From Clostridium estertheticum (lineage in GTDB: Bacteria; Bacillota; Clostridia; Clostridiales; Clostridiaceae): 64,000 bases of DNA. Shown piece after piece: positions 43,060 through 53,150 of the stretch. Location of the stretch: the NCBI RefSeq assembly GCF_026650985.1, contig NZ_CP086239.1, forward strand, positions 4,986,501-5,050,500, read 5' to 3'. Positions within the stretch are counted from its first letter, which is position 1. Each line of letters begins with the position of its first letter. Position numbers and translations under genes: made by a program. The notes under the pieces are model-generated. The model was given only the letters and a program-made list of their open reading frames with translations. It ran no database searches and had not been told where the DNA came from.

Positions 43060-44706
43060 ATGGAAAAGAATAGTTTGAATAACTTAGAAATTAATAGCGT
43101 AAATTTGGAAATTAATGAAGATATAATAAGTAGTTTAAAAACAGAAATATATAAAAGGGATGGGTTTAAATATAATTCTAATGTTGTTACTGTACCTAAT
43201 TACTTTTATAGGTTTATTGGTATAAAAAATGGTGAGAAAGAGTATTATGAGAACTTATATAGGTTAGATAAAGAATTAAGTAAGGTTGGTCAATCTTACA
43301 TTAGATTTAGTGAGGGCTTGGACAAGGACATTAGTATAAGATTACAAAATGTATTAAATGATATCTGGATAAAGGTATTTTCGGCGGAAGTTATAGATGT
43401 TTCTTTAATTATAAATTTAGTAAGTGATAATGGATTTTTCCCGGAGATTGCGAATAAAGTAATGCTTGCGCAAATTAAGAATAATTTGAAGGGTCTTATA
43501 GAATATTATATTAAGAGTAATGAAGCAATTCATAATGACGATATTAAATTAATTGTAAATTATAATATGCATTGGTTAAATACTTATTCTAAAGAATTAT
43601 TCGAAAATTTTGATTATACTAGTCTTAATCCTAAAATAATTTTTTATGGTGATATTTCAAAAGCAGAGGTATTTTATTTGGTATTATTATCAACACTCGG
43701 TTGTGATATTTTATATTTTAATCCCGAAAATTCTGGGACATTTAAGGAAATTGATAAATTTAATTCTTTTTCTAGGGAGATTGTTTATAATTTTAAAGCG
43801 GAAATAAAGCCTTTCCCAAGTAATAGTGAGGATAGAATTAAGACCACTGCATTTAGTGCGAGGCAAGAGCTTGATAAGACCTTATATACAGATGATTCTG
43901 GGTTTTACAGGCCTTGGCAGTTTGCAGATTATAATGTGGAGGCAGTAACCCTTAATACTACCTATGAGGAAATATATATATGGATCAAGGAAAAAGCAAA
44001 CATAAGGGAAGGGTTTAATGTTAAAGGGTCAACTGTGATTATACCAAATATGTTCTCTAAAATTTGTGGTGTACATGAAAATATCGACACTTATTGGAAA
44101 GAAATTAACGGGGTAATAACTCAGAAATTTACTAAGTTTTATAATGAATTACCTATAATGGATGTTGTACATTTGGAATATGGAAAGTTTGATCAAATAT
44201 ATCCTAATAATGTTTTTTCGAAATTTAATACTACGGAAATGATTAATTCATCTTGGTGGAAATACAAGGATCTCAGGTCAGGACTTCAGAGGAACATGGC
44301 AGAAAAAATTAAGGATTTATGCCTTAATCCAATAATAATAAACGTTGAACATGAAGATTTAAGGGATTTACAAGTGGATATTTTTTCAGTTTTAATAAAC
44401 TTAGATAAGGTTATACTGGAACTTTTGCAAGCATTTGATTATCCAGAAGAGGTTCCGAAGATTGTAATTTATAATAATGAAGAAAATGGAAACTTATCTT
44501 TTGAAGATTGTATAATGCTAGCTTTTATGGATTCTATGGGAGTAGATATTGTTATTTATAATCCTTCAGGATACAATGACATAGAAAATTTTATTAATTC
44601 TGATCAGTATGATATTCACAGACTCGAGAGCGTCAGTTTTAAATTGCATTTTAAAAAAAATGTGGATAAGAAAAAAGGATTTTTTAAAAATTTATTCAAT
44701 AGTTAG
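43060..44706 (+). CDS. YceG-family putative component of Ter-type stress module
   Basis: 548 residues, soluble. I recognise the YceG_bac family (named a putative component of a biosynthetic module in tellurite-resistance-like operons). Two similar halves are visible: FYGDISKAEVFYLVLLSTLGCDILYFNPENSG near 208-240 and IYNNEENGNLSFEDCIMLAFMDSMGVDIVIYNPSG near 477-510, suggesting internal duplication. A GTG at 43054 is possible but ATG 43060 is the likelier start. The TelA gene follows 77 bp later, as yceG-yceH do in Bacillus. No TerD or TerC genes are nearby. Biochemical function unknown. Confidence 0.75.
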   Translation: MEKNSLNNLEINSVNLEINEDIISSLKTEIYKRDGFKYNSNVVTVPNYFYRFIGIKNGEKEYYENLYRLDKELSKVGQSYIRFSEGLDKDISIRLQNVLNDIWIKVFSAEVIDVSLIINLVSDNGFFPEIANKVMLAQIKNNLKGLIEYYIKSNEAIHNDDIKLIVNYNMHWLNTYSKELFENFDYTSLNPKIIFYGDISKAEVFYLVLLSTLGCDILYFNPENSGTFKEIDKFNSFSREIVYNFKAEIKPFPSNSEDRIKTTAFSARQELDKTLYTDDSGFYRPWQFADYNVEAVTLNTTYEEIYIWIKEKANIREGFNVKGSTVIIPNMFSKICGVHENIDTYWKEINGVITQKFTKFYNELPIMDVVHLEYGKFDQIYPNNVFSKFNTTEMINSSWWKYKDLRSGLQRNMAEKIKDLCLNPIIINVEHEDLRDLQVDIFSVLINLDKVILELLQAFDYPEEVPKIVIYNNEENGNLSFEDCIMLAFMDSMGVDIVIYNPSGYNDIENFINSDQYDIHRLESVSFKLHFKKNVDKKKGFFKNLFNS

Positions 44707-44783
44707 TAGATATCTAAAATTAGTTATTTTAAGTAAAGCAGATGGTATAAAAATAAGTCCCAATATATAAGAGGAGTGAGATT

Positions 44784-45884
44784 ATGGAAAAAACGGATCA
44801 AATACTTACAATAGAGGATGAGAGCGTTGGAAATGATTTAATAGAGAAAAGGACCACAAGTATAAGTGAACAGCTTAAAACGTCGCCAGAAGTGATTCAA
44901 ATTGCATCCAAAATAAATATTAAAGATGCAAATGCTGTATTAGAATTTGGTAATGAACCAGCACTTCAAATATCAAAATTTGCAGATCAAATATTAAATT
45001 CTATCAAAACCAATAGCATTGAAAACTCGGGTGTTATGATAAAGGAACTTACAAGTATAATGAAAAAGTTTGATAAACAAGATTTTGAGGAAGAAAAAAC
45101 TGGTTTTTTTGCTAAGATATTTAGTAAACCAAGTCAGGCAATTGATAAAATGATGGGAAAATATAAAACCATTGGTGGAGAGATAGACAAGATTTATACT
45201 CAGCTTAGTGTATATAAGAGAGAAATAAATAGTTCTAACTTATTGCTTGAAAACTTGTATAATCAAAACTTTGAGTATTATGGAGAATTAGAAAAATACA
45301 TCACTGCAGGTAATATGGTCGTCCAAAAATATGAGAGCGAGGATATTCCAAAGCTTGAATTACTAGCTAATAGTGGTGAACAAATAAATGTGATAAATTA
45401 TCAAAATGCTAAAGAAACTGTTGAAATGTTAAAACAGAGGATATATGATTTGGAAATGGCTAAGATGGTGTCACTACAGACTGCTCCTCAAATTAAAATG
45501 ATTCAAAGGGGGAATTATAAGTTGATATCAAAAGTGCATTCTGCTTTTATAATAACTATCCCTGTATTTAAAAATGGAATAATTCAAGCTATTGCTCTAA
45601 AAAAGCAAAGGTTAGTATCGGATTCACTTGCAGAGCTTGATAGAACTACTAATGAATTATTAATGAAAAATGCTGAAAATATAAGAATGCAAAGTGTTGA
45701 TATAGCAAAACTTGCAGGAGGAACAAGCGTAAAAATTGAAACACTCGAGAAAACTTGGAATACTATTATGCAGGGTATAGAGGAAACAAAGAGCATTGAA
45801 GATGAAAATAAAAAATTAAGAGAGGTTGGAATAGTTAAAATACACGAGATGACAGAAAAAATAAAACAAAAATCCTTAAGTTAA
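44784..45884 (+). CDS. TelA/YceH-family toxic anion resistance protein
   Basis: 366 residues, largely alpha-helical. It has the TelA features: FAKIFSKPSQAIDKMMGKYKTIGGEIDKI, YKREINSSNLLLENLYNQNFEYYGELEKYI, and the C-terminal KLAGGTSVKIETLEKTWNTIMQGIEET. Family members are linked to tellurite, antibiotic and envelope stress, with unknown mechanism. GAGGAGTGAG precedes the ATG. It forms a probable operon with YceG upstream, and rarA follows 50 bp later. Confidence 0.9.
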   Translation: MEKTDQILTIEDESVGNDLIEKRTTSISEQLKTSPEVIQIASKINIKDANAVLEFGNEPALQISKFADQILNSIKTNSIENSGVMIKELTSIMKKFDKQDFEEEKTGFFAKIFSKPSQAIDKMMGKYKTIGGEIDKIYTQLSVYKREINSSNLLLENLYNQNFEYYGELEKYITAGNMVVQKYESEDIPKLELLANSGEQINVINYQNAKETVEMLKQRIYDLEMAKMVSLQTAPQIKMIQRGNYKLISKVHSAFIITIPVFKNGIIQAIALKKQRLVSDSLAELDRTTNELLMKNAENIRMQSVDIAKLAGGTSVKIETLEKTWNTIMQGIEETKSIEDENKKLREVGIVKIHEMTEKIKQKSLS

Positions 45885-45934
45885 TGATATATAAGATATA
45901 GGGCATACAAAACGAAAAAATTGAAGGTGATTAT

Positions 45935-47257
45935 GTGGACTTGTTTGAATTACAAGCGGAAAAGAACTTATTAAAAGAAGCACCACTTGCTGAAAGATTA
46001 AAACCCGGTAAATTAGAAGATTACGTAGGACAAGAGCATATTTTAGGAAAGGGAAAACTTTTATGGAGAGCTATAAAAGCTGATAAAATAACCTCTTTAT
46101 TACTTTATGGACCACCAGGTACTGGCAAAACTAGTTTAGCTAAGGTTATTGCAAATTCTACAAAATCTAATTTTGTTAGACTTAATGCAGTAACAGATGG
46201 ATTAAAGGAATTAAGAGAAGTGGTAACTCAGGCTAAGAATAATTTAGGAATGTACAATGTTAAGACAATATTATTTATAGATGAAATTCATAGATTTAAT
46301 AAAGCCCAACAGGATGCGCTATTGCCATTTGTTGAGAAGGGTACATTAATTTTAATTGGAGCGACCACAGAGAATCCTTACTATGAAGTTAATAATGCAT
46401 TAATATCCAGGTCTATGTTATTTAAATTGGAACCATTAAATGAAGATAATATTAAATGTATTATTTCAAGGGCGCTTGAAGATAAACAGTCAGGCTTTGG
46501 GAATACTAATATTTGTTTGAAAGAAGATGCTTTAAATTATATTGCTAGCATGGCAAATGGGGATGCAAGACGTGCGCTTAATGCCCTTGAATTATCAGTA
46601 CTAACAACGGATAGAGGCATTGACGGTGTTATAAATATAACCCTTGAGGTTGCAGAGGAATGTTTACAAAAGAAACATATACAGTACGATAAGAATAGAG
46701 ATGAACATTACGATGTAATATCTGCTTTCATTAAAAGTATGAGAGGTTCTGATCCTGATGCTGCCGTGCATTATCTTGCTAGAATGATATATGCAGGGGA
46801 AGATCCTAAATTTATTGCAAGGAGAATCGTAATAGCTGCATCTGAGGATGTGGGGAATGCAGATCCTATTGCTATGGTTGTGGCAAATAACGCAGCGCAG
46901 GCAGTTCAGTTTGTTGGAATGCCAGAAGCTAGAATAATACTTTCGCAAGCTGCAATTTATGTAGCATCAGCGCCAAAGAGTAATGCTTCTTACATGGCTA
47001 TTAACAATGCGCTTAAAGATATAGGAGAAAAAAATATAGGAAATATACCTTCTTATTTAAGGGACCAAAACTATAAGGGGGCAAAGAAGCTGGGGGCTGG
47101 AGTAGGATATTTGTATCCACATTCCTATGAAGGAAATTATGTGAAGCAGCAATATTTGCCTGATGAACTACTTGAGGCCTGCTATTATAATCCTTCTGAA
47201 AATGGATATGAGAAAAAAATTAAAGATCGGCTTATTATGTTAAAAAACAGAGAATAA
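45935..47257 (+). CDS. rarA: RarA/MgsA AAA+ ATPase for stalled-fork maintenance
   Basis: 440 residues, of the clamp-loader-like RarA/WRNIP1 family. LAERLKPGKLEDYVGQEHILG, Walker A GPPGTGKTS, Walker B LFIDEIHRF, sensor ATTENPYYEVNNALISR and the C-terminal tetramer domain with KSMRGSDPDAAVHYLARMI, RRIVIAASEDVGNADP are all present. GTG at 45935 is the start, with GAAGGTGAT upstream. It may be co-transcribed with the TelA pair and ends at a foldback element. Confidence 0.93.
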   Translation: MDLFELQAEKNLLKEAPLAERLKPGKLEDYVGQEHILGKGKLLWRAIKADKITSLLLYGPPGTGKTSLAKVIANSTKSNFVRLNAVTDGLKELREVVTQAKNNLGMYNVKTILFIDEIHRFNKAQQDALLPFVEKGTLILIGATTENPYYEVNNALISRSMLFKLEPLNEDNIKCIISRALEDKQSGFGNTNICLKEDALNYIASMANGDARRALNALELSVLTTDRGIDGVINITLEVAEECLQKKHIQYDKNRDEHYDVISAFIKSMRGSDPDAAVHYLARMIYAGEDPKFIARRIVIAASEDVGNADPIAMVVANNAAQAVQFVGMPEARIILSQAAIYVASAPKSNASYMAINNALKDIGEKNIGNIPSYLRDQNYKGAKKLGAGVGYLYPHSYEGNYVKQQYLPDELLEACYYNPSENGYEKKIKDRLIMLKNRE

Positions 47258-47306
47258 TAATAGAAATATTAGTTGTTTAAAAAATGTTTTTATACACAAG
47301 AAAAAG

Positions 47307-47480
47307 TATATATTACGTATAATGCATTGAAGCAAGCTTTAGAACTTCTTATTTTATTTTTAATTAAGATGCGTAAAAAAAACATATGTTTGAGCATAGC
47401 GAGTTTATGTTTTTTAGCAGATTAGTTGGAAATAAAATTAGTAGTTCTTAGCGAAGCGAATGCATTAATAGTAATATATA
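47307..47480. repeat. Foldback element, family II copy D
   Basis: About 174 bp filling the gap between convergent rarA and oligoendopeptidase genes. Both outer ends read TATATATTAC inward. The centre is AACATA-loop-TATGTT with the 19-nt loop TGTTTGAGCATAGCGAGTT (47387-47405), A-rich and T-rich on either side; it could also terminate both genes. Confidence 0.85.
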
Positions 47481-47485
47481 TTTTT

Positions 47486-49255
47486 TTATTTCATATTAAT
47501 AAATTTTTCTATATCTAACTCAATAAGTTTTAGAGAACTTCTCCAAAAATCAATGGAATGAAGATCTATATTCATTATTTTTGCCACATCTACTAAATTG
47601 TTTTTACCAGTAGCTGAAAGTAAAGCATCGTAATCACGAATAAAGGAGTCTCCTGCTTTTAGATACTTTGCATATAAACCTTTTGAGAACAATAAACCAA
47701 AGGCATAAGGAAAGTTGTAGAAATTACTGGAAGCATCATAATAGTGAGGTTTACAAATCCACATATATGGATGTAAAAAGTTTTCATCAAGACCTGTTCC
47801 GTAAGCATCCTTTTGAGCTTTTATCATAATTTCTTTTAATTCATTTACGGAGAGCGAACTATGCTCGCGACGTTTAAAAAGTTCGGTTTCAAATAGGTAA
47901 CGACTTAAAATATCTACAATAACTTGAGCACTACTAGATATATCATTTTCAAGTATTACAAATGATTCTTCTTTAGAGGCATTCGTAATTGCAGCATTAC
48001 TTATAAGTGTTTCACAAAATATTGATGCAGTCTCTGCAATAGGCATAGGATAATCACTATTTAATGCCGATTCCTTAGATAAACATAAACCATGATAGCC
48101 GTGACCTAGTTCATGAGCAAGAGTTGAAACGTCGTTAAAACTTCCCGTGAAGTTAGATAATATTCTGCTTTCTTTAATGCTATGTAGATTTTCACAAAAT
48201 GCACCACCTACTTTACCTTCTTTTGGAGCAGAGTCAATCCAGTTATGCTCAAAGGCATTGTCAGCATAATTTGCGAGATTATCACTAAAGGCTCTAAAGT
48301 TTTTAACTATGAACACTCTTGCCTCGTCTAATGTAAAGTGCATATTGACGTTTCCTACCGGTGCAAATAATTCATAAAAAGGAAGACCACTTGAATGTCC
48401 TAATAATTCGGCTTTCTTTTTAAAATATTTTTGGAAAGATGGGAGACTTTCCATTATAACGCTTAGCATAACGTCTAAAGTTTCTTTATCCATTCTAGAA
48501 TCTTCAAGTGTATTTTGGAGAACTGATTCATATCCACGAGCATAACTTAATGTAATAACTTCACCTTTAATGGAGTTTAGGGCAGAAGCTGAGGATTCTG
48601 CTATTTTATCATAAGCTTTAAGTTCTGATTCATAGGCATTTTTGCGTATATTTTTATCTTTATCATAGGCCATATTTCTAACCATAGATAGCGGAAGTTT
48701 TTTAGCTTCACCATTTATGGTAATATCAACTATTAGATTTGAGGATAACACGTTTTGAAGTCTAGACCAGGCATCTGAGCCACTATTTTTCATTTTAGCA
48801 ATTAGTTCTTCCTCAGTATCACTAAGCAAAAACTTGGTGTTTTTAGATAAGTTTTTCAAATAATAACTATGGGTTTTTAAAAGAGGAGAATCATCAATTA
48901 TAGATTTTAAATCTTCTATCGAATTTAACCATTTTGAAAAAATAGTAGAAGGTTTAGCTAGCTCCGATAGTTTAAATGCTATTCTTTCTGATATCTTGTT
49001 CGCAACTTCATTTTTTGTATCTACACTTGTGGATAATTCTGCATAATTATATAACTTATTAACAAGATCATTAAATTTGTTTTCGAAATCAATGTAAAAT
49101 TCAATTTTTTCTCTAGGATTATTTGAAGTTTTACAATTCTCTAGTGTCCACTTTTTTATATATTCTATAGAATTTTCAAAAGAAAACATATCATCTTTAA
49201 ATTCTTTGCTCTCAAAGGATGTGTAAAGCTCGGTTAAACTCCATTTCATATCCAT
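47486..49255 (-). CDS. pepF: Oligoendopeptidase F (M3 family)
   Basis: 589 residues, cytoplasmic zinc metallopeptidase that breaks peptides of about 6-20 residues. The active site HELGHGYHG supplies two zinc His and catalytic Glu; the third ligand Glu lies in ETASIFCETL about 25 residues on. The N-terminal WSLTELYTSFES and C-terminal YPYAFGLLFSKGLYAKY match PepF. GGAGG is 7 nt before the ATG. Monocistronic. Confidence 0.93.
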   Translation of the reverse strand: MDMKWSLTELYTSFESKEFKDDMFSFENSIEYIKKWTLENCKTSNNPREKIEFYIDFENKFNDLVNKLYNYAELSTSVDTKNEVANKISERIAFKLSELAKPSTIFSKWLNSIEDLKSIIDDSPLLKTHSYYLKNLSKNTKFLLSDTEEELIAKMKNSGSDAWSRLQNVLSSNLIVDITINGEAKKLPLSMVRNMAYDKDKNIRKNAYESELKAYDKIAESSASALNSIKGEVITLSYARGYESVLQNTLEDSRMDKETLDVMLSVIMESLPSFQKYFKKKAELLGHSSGLPFYELFAPVGNVNMHFTLDEARVFIVKNFRAFSDNLANYADNAFEHNWIDSAPKEGKVGGAFCENLHSIKESRILSNFTGSFNDVSTLAHELGHGYHGLCLSKESALNSDYPMPIAETASIFCETLISNAAITNASKEESFVILENDISSSAQVIVDILSRYLFETELFKRREHSSLSVNELKEIMIKAQKDAYGTGLDENFLHPYMWICKPHYYDASSNFYNFPYAFGLLFSKGLYAKYLKAGDSFIRDYDALLSATGKNNLVDVAKIMNIDLHSIDFWRSSLKLIELDIEKFINMK

Positions 49256-49371
49256 ATCAATTCCTCCATTTACATAATTTTATATATAAAATATATTATA
49301 TCACATTTTATATATAAAATACTCTATAGGGAAATAGATATATAGGTTAGTATATTACCGAAAAATAAGGT

Positions 49372-49403
49372 TAAAAAAAAAGCAGGAATTCTCCTACTTT
49401 TTA
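49372..49403 (-). terminator. Terminator of the YtxH operon, overlapping the stop codon
   Basis: On the minus strand AAAAAGTAGGAGAATTCCTGCTTTTT is a hairpin followed by more T; the TAG of the last gene is inside its left arm. Confidence 0.75.
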
Positions 49404-49735
49404 CTTGAAAAAATATTTTTTGCAATAGTTAAAATATCTACTATGTATACTAAATATTTTTGAAAAGATTCTGTTGACTTAAGTGCACTGGCGGTTTTCT
49501 CAACTACTACTTCAGTAACATCTTTTACATTGTCAGTTATCTCAAACCAATTTTTGAATGTTTTCGGAAGTACTGATAATATTTCTTCAATATCATCTTC
49601 ATTCCTCTTAATAATTGAATTTACACTTGTTATAGTTTTAATAAGCTTTAATAATCCTACTATAAGTATAATCATAATTATTATACCAAGAAAAATTAAT
49701 AAACCTTGACCTAGTTTAAAAAAATCCACATACAT
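49394..49735 (-). CDS. Single-helix membrane protein, DUF948-like
   Basis: 113 residues: one N-terminal transmembrane helix (GLLIFLGIIIMIILIVGLLKLI) then a helical, charged domain (SIIKRNEDDIEEILSVLPKTFKNWFEITDNVKDVTEVVVEKTASAL) like the DUF948/general-stress proteins that often sit with YtxH. Function unknown. It follows the YtxH gene by 30 bp in the same operon. Confidence 0.65.
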   Translation of the reverse strand: MYVDFFKLGQGLLIFLGIIIMIILIVGLLKLIKTITSVNSIIKRNEDDIEEILSVLPKTFKNWFEITDNVKDVTEVVVEKTASALKSTESFQKYLVYIVDILTIAKNIFSSKK

Positions 49736-49765
49736 AATAGCACCACTATTCCTTATTAAATTTGG

Positions 49766-50197
49766 TTATTTCTTGCTTTTTTTATCAGATACGTCAGCTT
49801 GTCCAACAATTTGAGATACATCTTCAACAATTACAGTATCATTTGTTTCATCAATTAGGTTTGAATCCTTATCTTGATTTGTCGCTTTTTTTTCATTTAA
49901 ATATTCTGAAATTTTTGCTTTAGCATCAATTATACTGTCTTTAGCATCAGTGACTTTATTATCAATATGTCCCTTAAGTGCTGTACTTTTTTCTTTAATA
50001 TTGTCTTTAAGTTCTTTTGATGAATTAGCAATATCTTTTCTAGTTTCTTTACCCGATTTAGGTGAAAAAAGTAAACCTCCGATTATACCGCTAAGACTTC
50101 CAGCTGCGGCACCAAAAATTACCTTTTTCGCTGTTCTTATTTTTTCTTTTCTTTGTATTTCTTTTTTACGGTCTTTAAACCAATTTGAAAACATCAT
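49766..50197 (-). CDS. YtxH domain-containing protein
   Basis: 143 residues. A basic start, then the YtxH signature KVIFGAAAGSLSGIIGGLLFSPKSGKETRKDIAN with a Gly-rich membrane segment, followed by a helical Lys/Asp-rich tail with apolipoprotein-like repeats (ELKDNIKEKSTALKGHIDNKVTDAKDSI). Family members are general stress-associated; the molecular role is unknown. ATG at 50197 sits 8 nt behind AAAGGAGG. Confidence 0.85.
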   Translation of the reverse strand: MMFSNWFKDRKKEIQRKEKIRTAKKVIFGAAAGSLSGIIGGLLFSPKSGKETRKDIANSSKELKDNIKEKSTALKGHIDNKVTDAKDSIIDAKAKISEYLNEKKATNQDKDSNLIDETNDTVIVEDVSQIVGQADVSDKKSKK

Positions 50198-50369
50198 AAT
50201 TTTTTCCTCCTTTAAAGTTAAAAATCTTATATACATGGTATAAATTATATACTATATGTGAGTTTTTGTCAATGAATAAAGAAATATGTAAAAAAGACAT
50301 ATTTACGAGCAAATTTTTACAAAAATATAGTGATAATTTAAGATAGTATTAAAGAAAAAATAAAAAAAA

Positions 50370-50906
50370 TTATATAAAGACTTTTCTCTTTCTTAAAATA
50401 CTAATTATTATTAAGGCAAAAAATCCTCCAATAAGTGCAGTTATAAGCTGCGGTATTCCCATAGTAATTACTAACTTGTTAATTATTTTAGCGGGAATAT
50501 TTAGTTCGAATAGAGGAATAAGTTTTGATGCTGAAATAGATAGGAATATGTATTTTATAAAAGATCCAATTAGAATCCCTAAATATGTTCCATACTTACC
50601 TCGTTTATTTAAAATTATAAAACTAAGCACAAATAATATGTTACCAATAATTATAAAGGGAATAAAAGGTCCTAAAGCACTAGCTAATTGACCTGTTAGA
50701 TAGGCTAGCAATGGTGTCAAAGAACCTACTAATATGCCATAAGTGCCGCCGCAAATTATAGCTGTGAGTATAAGGATAGCATTAACGGCTGGACCAACAA
50801 AAAATTGACTTATCCCTGGAAAGCTTTTTCCAACTACTTGAAATACTATAGCAAGCGCAAGAAAAAGGCTTGATTTTATTAAATCATTAACATTTCTATG
50901 TTTCAT
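50370..50906 (-). CDS. ECF transporter S component of unknown substrate
   Basis: 178 residues with about six helices. The N-terminal helix with SSLFLALAIVFQVVGKSFPGISQFFVGPAVNAILILTAIICGGTYGILVG is typical of substrate-binding S components of ECF vitamin importers, which share a common energising module. Start at ATG 50906 with AGGAG 8 nt before; a GTG at 50915 lies inside the site. No riboswitch was seen upstream to reveal the vitamin. Confidence 0.75.
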   Translation of the reverse strand: MKHRNVNDLIKSSLFLALAIVFQVVGKSFPGISQFFVGPAVNAILILTAIICGGTYGILVGSLTPLLAYLTGQLASALGPFIPFIIIGNILFVLSFIILNKRGKYGTYLGILIGSFIKYIFLSISASKLIPLFELNIPAKIINKLVITMGIPQLITALIGGFFALIIISILRKRKVFI

Positions 50907-51212
50907 AATATCCACTCCTAATTGTTTTACAAATTAATTATACCATAATATGCAATAAATTTTAATATAATTAATCTACTATTAATGAAGGTACTCAAAA
51001 ATATTATGGAAGAAGAATAATAATATATATAAAGTCTTATTATCGTAACATTTGTTACCGACTTTCAATGTATCCCAAAGTATAATAAAGGTAGTTCAGC
51101 GGGGTGGTTAAATTACTTATGCTGATGTTAAATAGTCAAATTATAAATTTTAATATATGGAAGATGATTATATAAGATTGTTGTCTATCCAAAAAAACAG
51201 GAGGAATTTACA
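50907..51212. other. Intergenic region with hcp control elements
   Basis: About 300 bp between divergent genes. The right part holds the palindrome and promoter of hcp listed separately; the left part is AT-rich and featureless. Confidence 0.5.
51045..51058. promoter_or_regulatory. CRP/FNR-type palindrome upstream of hcp
   Basis: GTAAC-ATTT-GTTAC is a perfect 5-4-5 palindrome of the kind bound by CRP/FNR-family regulators; HcpR is the family member known to control hcp in anaerobes. Its centre (51051.5) is 41.5 bp before the start expected from TATAAT at 51081-51086, the class II activator position, and the -35 region is weak. Confidence 0.75.
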
Positions 51213-52856
51213 ATGGGTATGTTTTGTTATCAATGTCAAGAAGCTTCAAAGGGTACAGGCTGTACAATAAAAGGGGTTTGTGGTAAAACAGATGATGTAG
51301 CTAAAATGCAGGATTTGTTAATTTACATTTTAAAAGGAATATCAATTTATGCTACAAGGGCAAGAGAACTTGGAGTAGAAAATAAAGAAGTAAACAAATT
51401 TGTAGTAACTGGTTTGTTTATGACTATAACAAATGCCAATTTTAGTAAAGTTAGATTTGTAGAAGCAATAACTAAGGCATTAAAATTGCGTGAAACAATT
51501 AAAACAGAACTTGTAAATGCTGGCGGAGTGATAGATGCTAACTTACCTGAATGTGCAACATGGACAGGAACACCTGCAGAATATGAGAGTAAATCTATAG
51601 ATGCCTCCGTCCTTAAAACAGAGAATGAAGATATTAGATCTTTAAGAGAACTAGTGACTTATGGTATCAAAGGAATAGCAGCTTATGCTGACCACGCATT
51701 CAACTTAGGATATGAAAATAGTGATTTATATGCGTTTATGCAAAAAGGCTTAGCTCAAACTACTGATGACACTTTAACAGTTGATGAATTAGTAGCATTA
51801 ACACTTGAGTGTGGTAAATATGGTGTAGATGCTATGGCATTACTTGATAACGCAAATACTACTACTTATGGTAACCCAGAAATTACAAAGGTAAACATCG
51901 GAGTTCGTAATAACCCAGGAATATTAATTAGTGGACATGATTTGAAAGATATGGAAGAATTATTAAAACAAACAGAGGGCACTGGAGTAGATGTATATAC
52001 TCATAGTGAAATGTTGCCAGCAAATTATTACCCAGCGTTCAAAAAATACACTCACCTAGTAGGTAATTACGGAAATGCATGGTGGAAACAAAATTCAGAA
52101 TTTGAAAGTTTTAATGGACCAATACTTATGACAACAAACTGTATTACTCCTCCAAAAGATTCTTATAAAGAGAGAGTGTATACTACTGGAGCATCTGGAT
52201 TCGACGGAATGAACCATATAGCTGATGGAACCCTCGGAGCGGCTAAAGATTTTTCAGCAATAATCGCGCATGCAAAGAAATGTAGTGCACCAACTGAAAT
52301 TGAAAGAGGAGAGATAGTTGGAGGATTTGCTCATAATCAAGTAATAGCACTTGCTGATAAAGTCGTAGAAGCTGTGAAAACAGGAGCAATTAAGAGATTC
52401 TTCGTAATGGCTGGTTGTGATGGACGTATGAAGGGCCGCGAATATTATACTGACTTTGCAAAAGAGTTACCAACGGACACAGTTATTTTAACTGCAGGTT
52501 GTGCTAAATATAGGTATAATAAATTAGAATTAGGAGATATTGGTGGAATTCCTAGAGTTTTAGATGCTGGGCAATGTAATGATTCATATTCATTAGTGGT
52601 TATTGCAATGAAACTGCAAGAAGTATTTGGATTATCTGATATAAATGAATTACCAATAACATATAATATTGCATGGTACGAACAAAAAGCTGTAATAGTA
52701 TTGTTAGCATTACTACACTTGGGTGTTAAAAATATTCACTTAGGACCAACACTACCTGCATTCTTATCTCCAAATGTTGTAAATGTATTAGTTGAGAATT
52801 TTGGAATAGCCGGAATAGGAACCGCAAGTGATGATATAAAAATGTTTATGGCTTAA
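51213..52856 (+). CDS. hcp: Hybrid cluster protein / hydroxylamine reductase
   Basis: 547 residues. The N-terminal [22 protein letters not shown] gives the CX2CX8CX5C iron-sulfur motif found in anaerobes. Downstream Cys and Glu/His residues ([10 protein letters not shown] region, [37 protein letters not shown]) ligate the hybrid 4Fe-2O-2S cluster. Proposed reactions are NO reduction or hydroxylamine reduction, in protection from nitrosative stress. GGAGGA precedes the ATG. Monocistronic with its own terminator; no HcpR-type regulator gene is seen here. Confidence 0.95.
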   Translation: MGMFCYQCQEASKGTGCTIKGVCGKTDDVAKMQDLLIYILKGISIYATRARELGVENKEVNKFVVTGLFMTITNANFSKVRFVEAITKALKLRETIKTELVNAGGVIDANLPECATWTGTPAEYESKSIDASVLKTENEDIRSLRELVTYGIKGIAAYADHAFNLGYENSDLYAFMQKGLAQTTDDTLTVDELVALTLECGKYGVDAMALLDNANTTTYGNPEITKVNIGVRNNPGILISGHDLKDMEELLKQTEGTGVDVYTHSEMLPANYYPAFKKYTHLVGNYGNAWWKQNSEFESFNGPILMTTNCITPPKDSYKERVYTTGASGFDGMNHIADGTLGAAKDFSAIIAHAKKCSAPTEIERGEIVGGFAHNQVIALADKVVEAVKTGAIKRFFVMAGCDGRMKGREYYTDFAKELPTDTVILTAGCAKYRYNKLELGDIGGIPRVLDAGQCNDSYSLVVIAMKLQEVFGLSDINELPITYNIAWYEQKAVIVLLALLHLGVKNIHLGPTLPAFLSPNVVNVLVENFGIAGIGTASDDIKMFMA

Positions 52857-52863
52857 AAATTTA

Positions 52864-52900
52864 AGCAAACATCCTAAAGTTTTTTAGGGTGTTTGTATTT
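52864..52900 (+). terminator. Terminator of hcp
   Basis: AGCAAACATCCTAAA pairs with TTTAGGGTGTTTGT (with a G-U pair), followed by T-rich sequence. Confidence 0.75.
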
Positions 52901-53049
52901 ATTTAGAGAAGTTTCTTAATATTTTTACAATATTATATATAGTAATGTTATAATGTATACAAGAGTTTTAAAAGTTAATTTTTTATCAAACAAAAAATTA
53001 CAAATTAAGTGTTAATATTCTGAACTTTAGTAATATTTTAAAAAAACTA

Positions 53050-53078
53050 TTGAATAATTGTAGAATATATTTTAAAAT
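53050..53078 (+). promoter_or_regulatory. Likely promoter of the ptsHI operon
   Basis: TTGAAT (53050-53055) and TAAAAT (53073-53078) have a 17-bp spacer. A first leader hairpin GGTGAGATAAAAC / GTTTTAATTATCTCC follows (53088-53126). Confidence 0.5.
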
Positions 53079-53150
53079 ATATAAATGGTGAGATAAAACT
53101 TGAAATCGGTTTTAATTATCTCCATATAAACTTTTGATCCTTATATTATT

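Noticed and set aside
51087-51125. tRNA-like string GGTAGTTCAGCGGGGTGGTTA before hcp
   Set aside because: It resembles a D-arm, but no acceptor stem, anticodon arm or T-loop (GGTTCGAAT-like) follows at the right distances.
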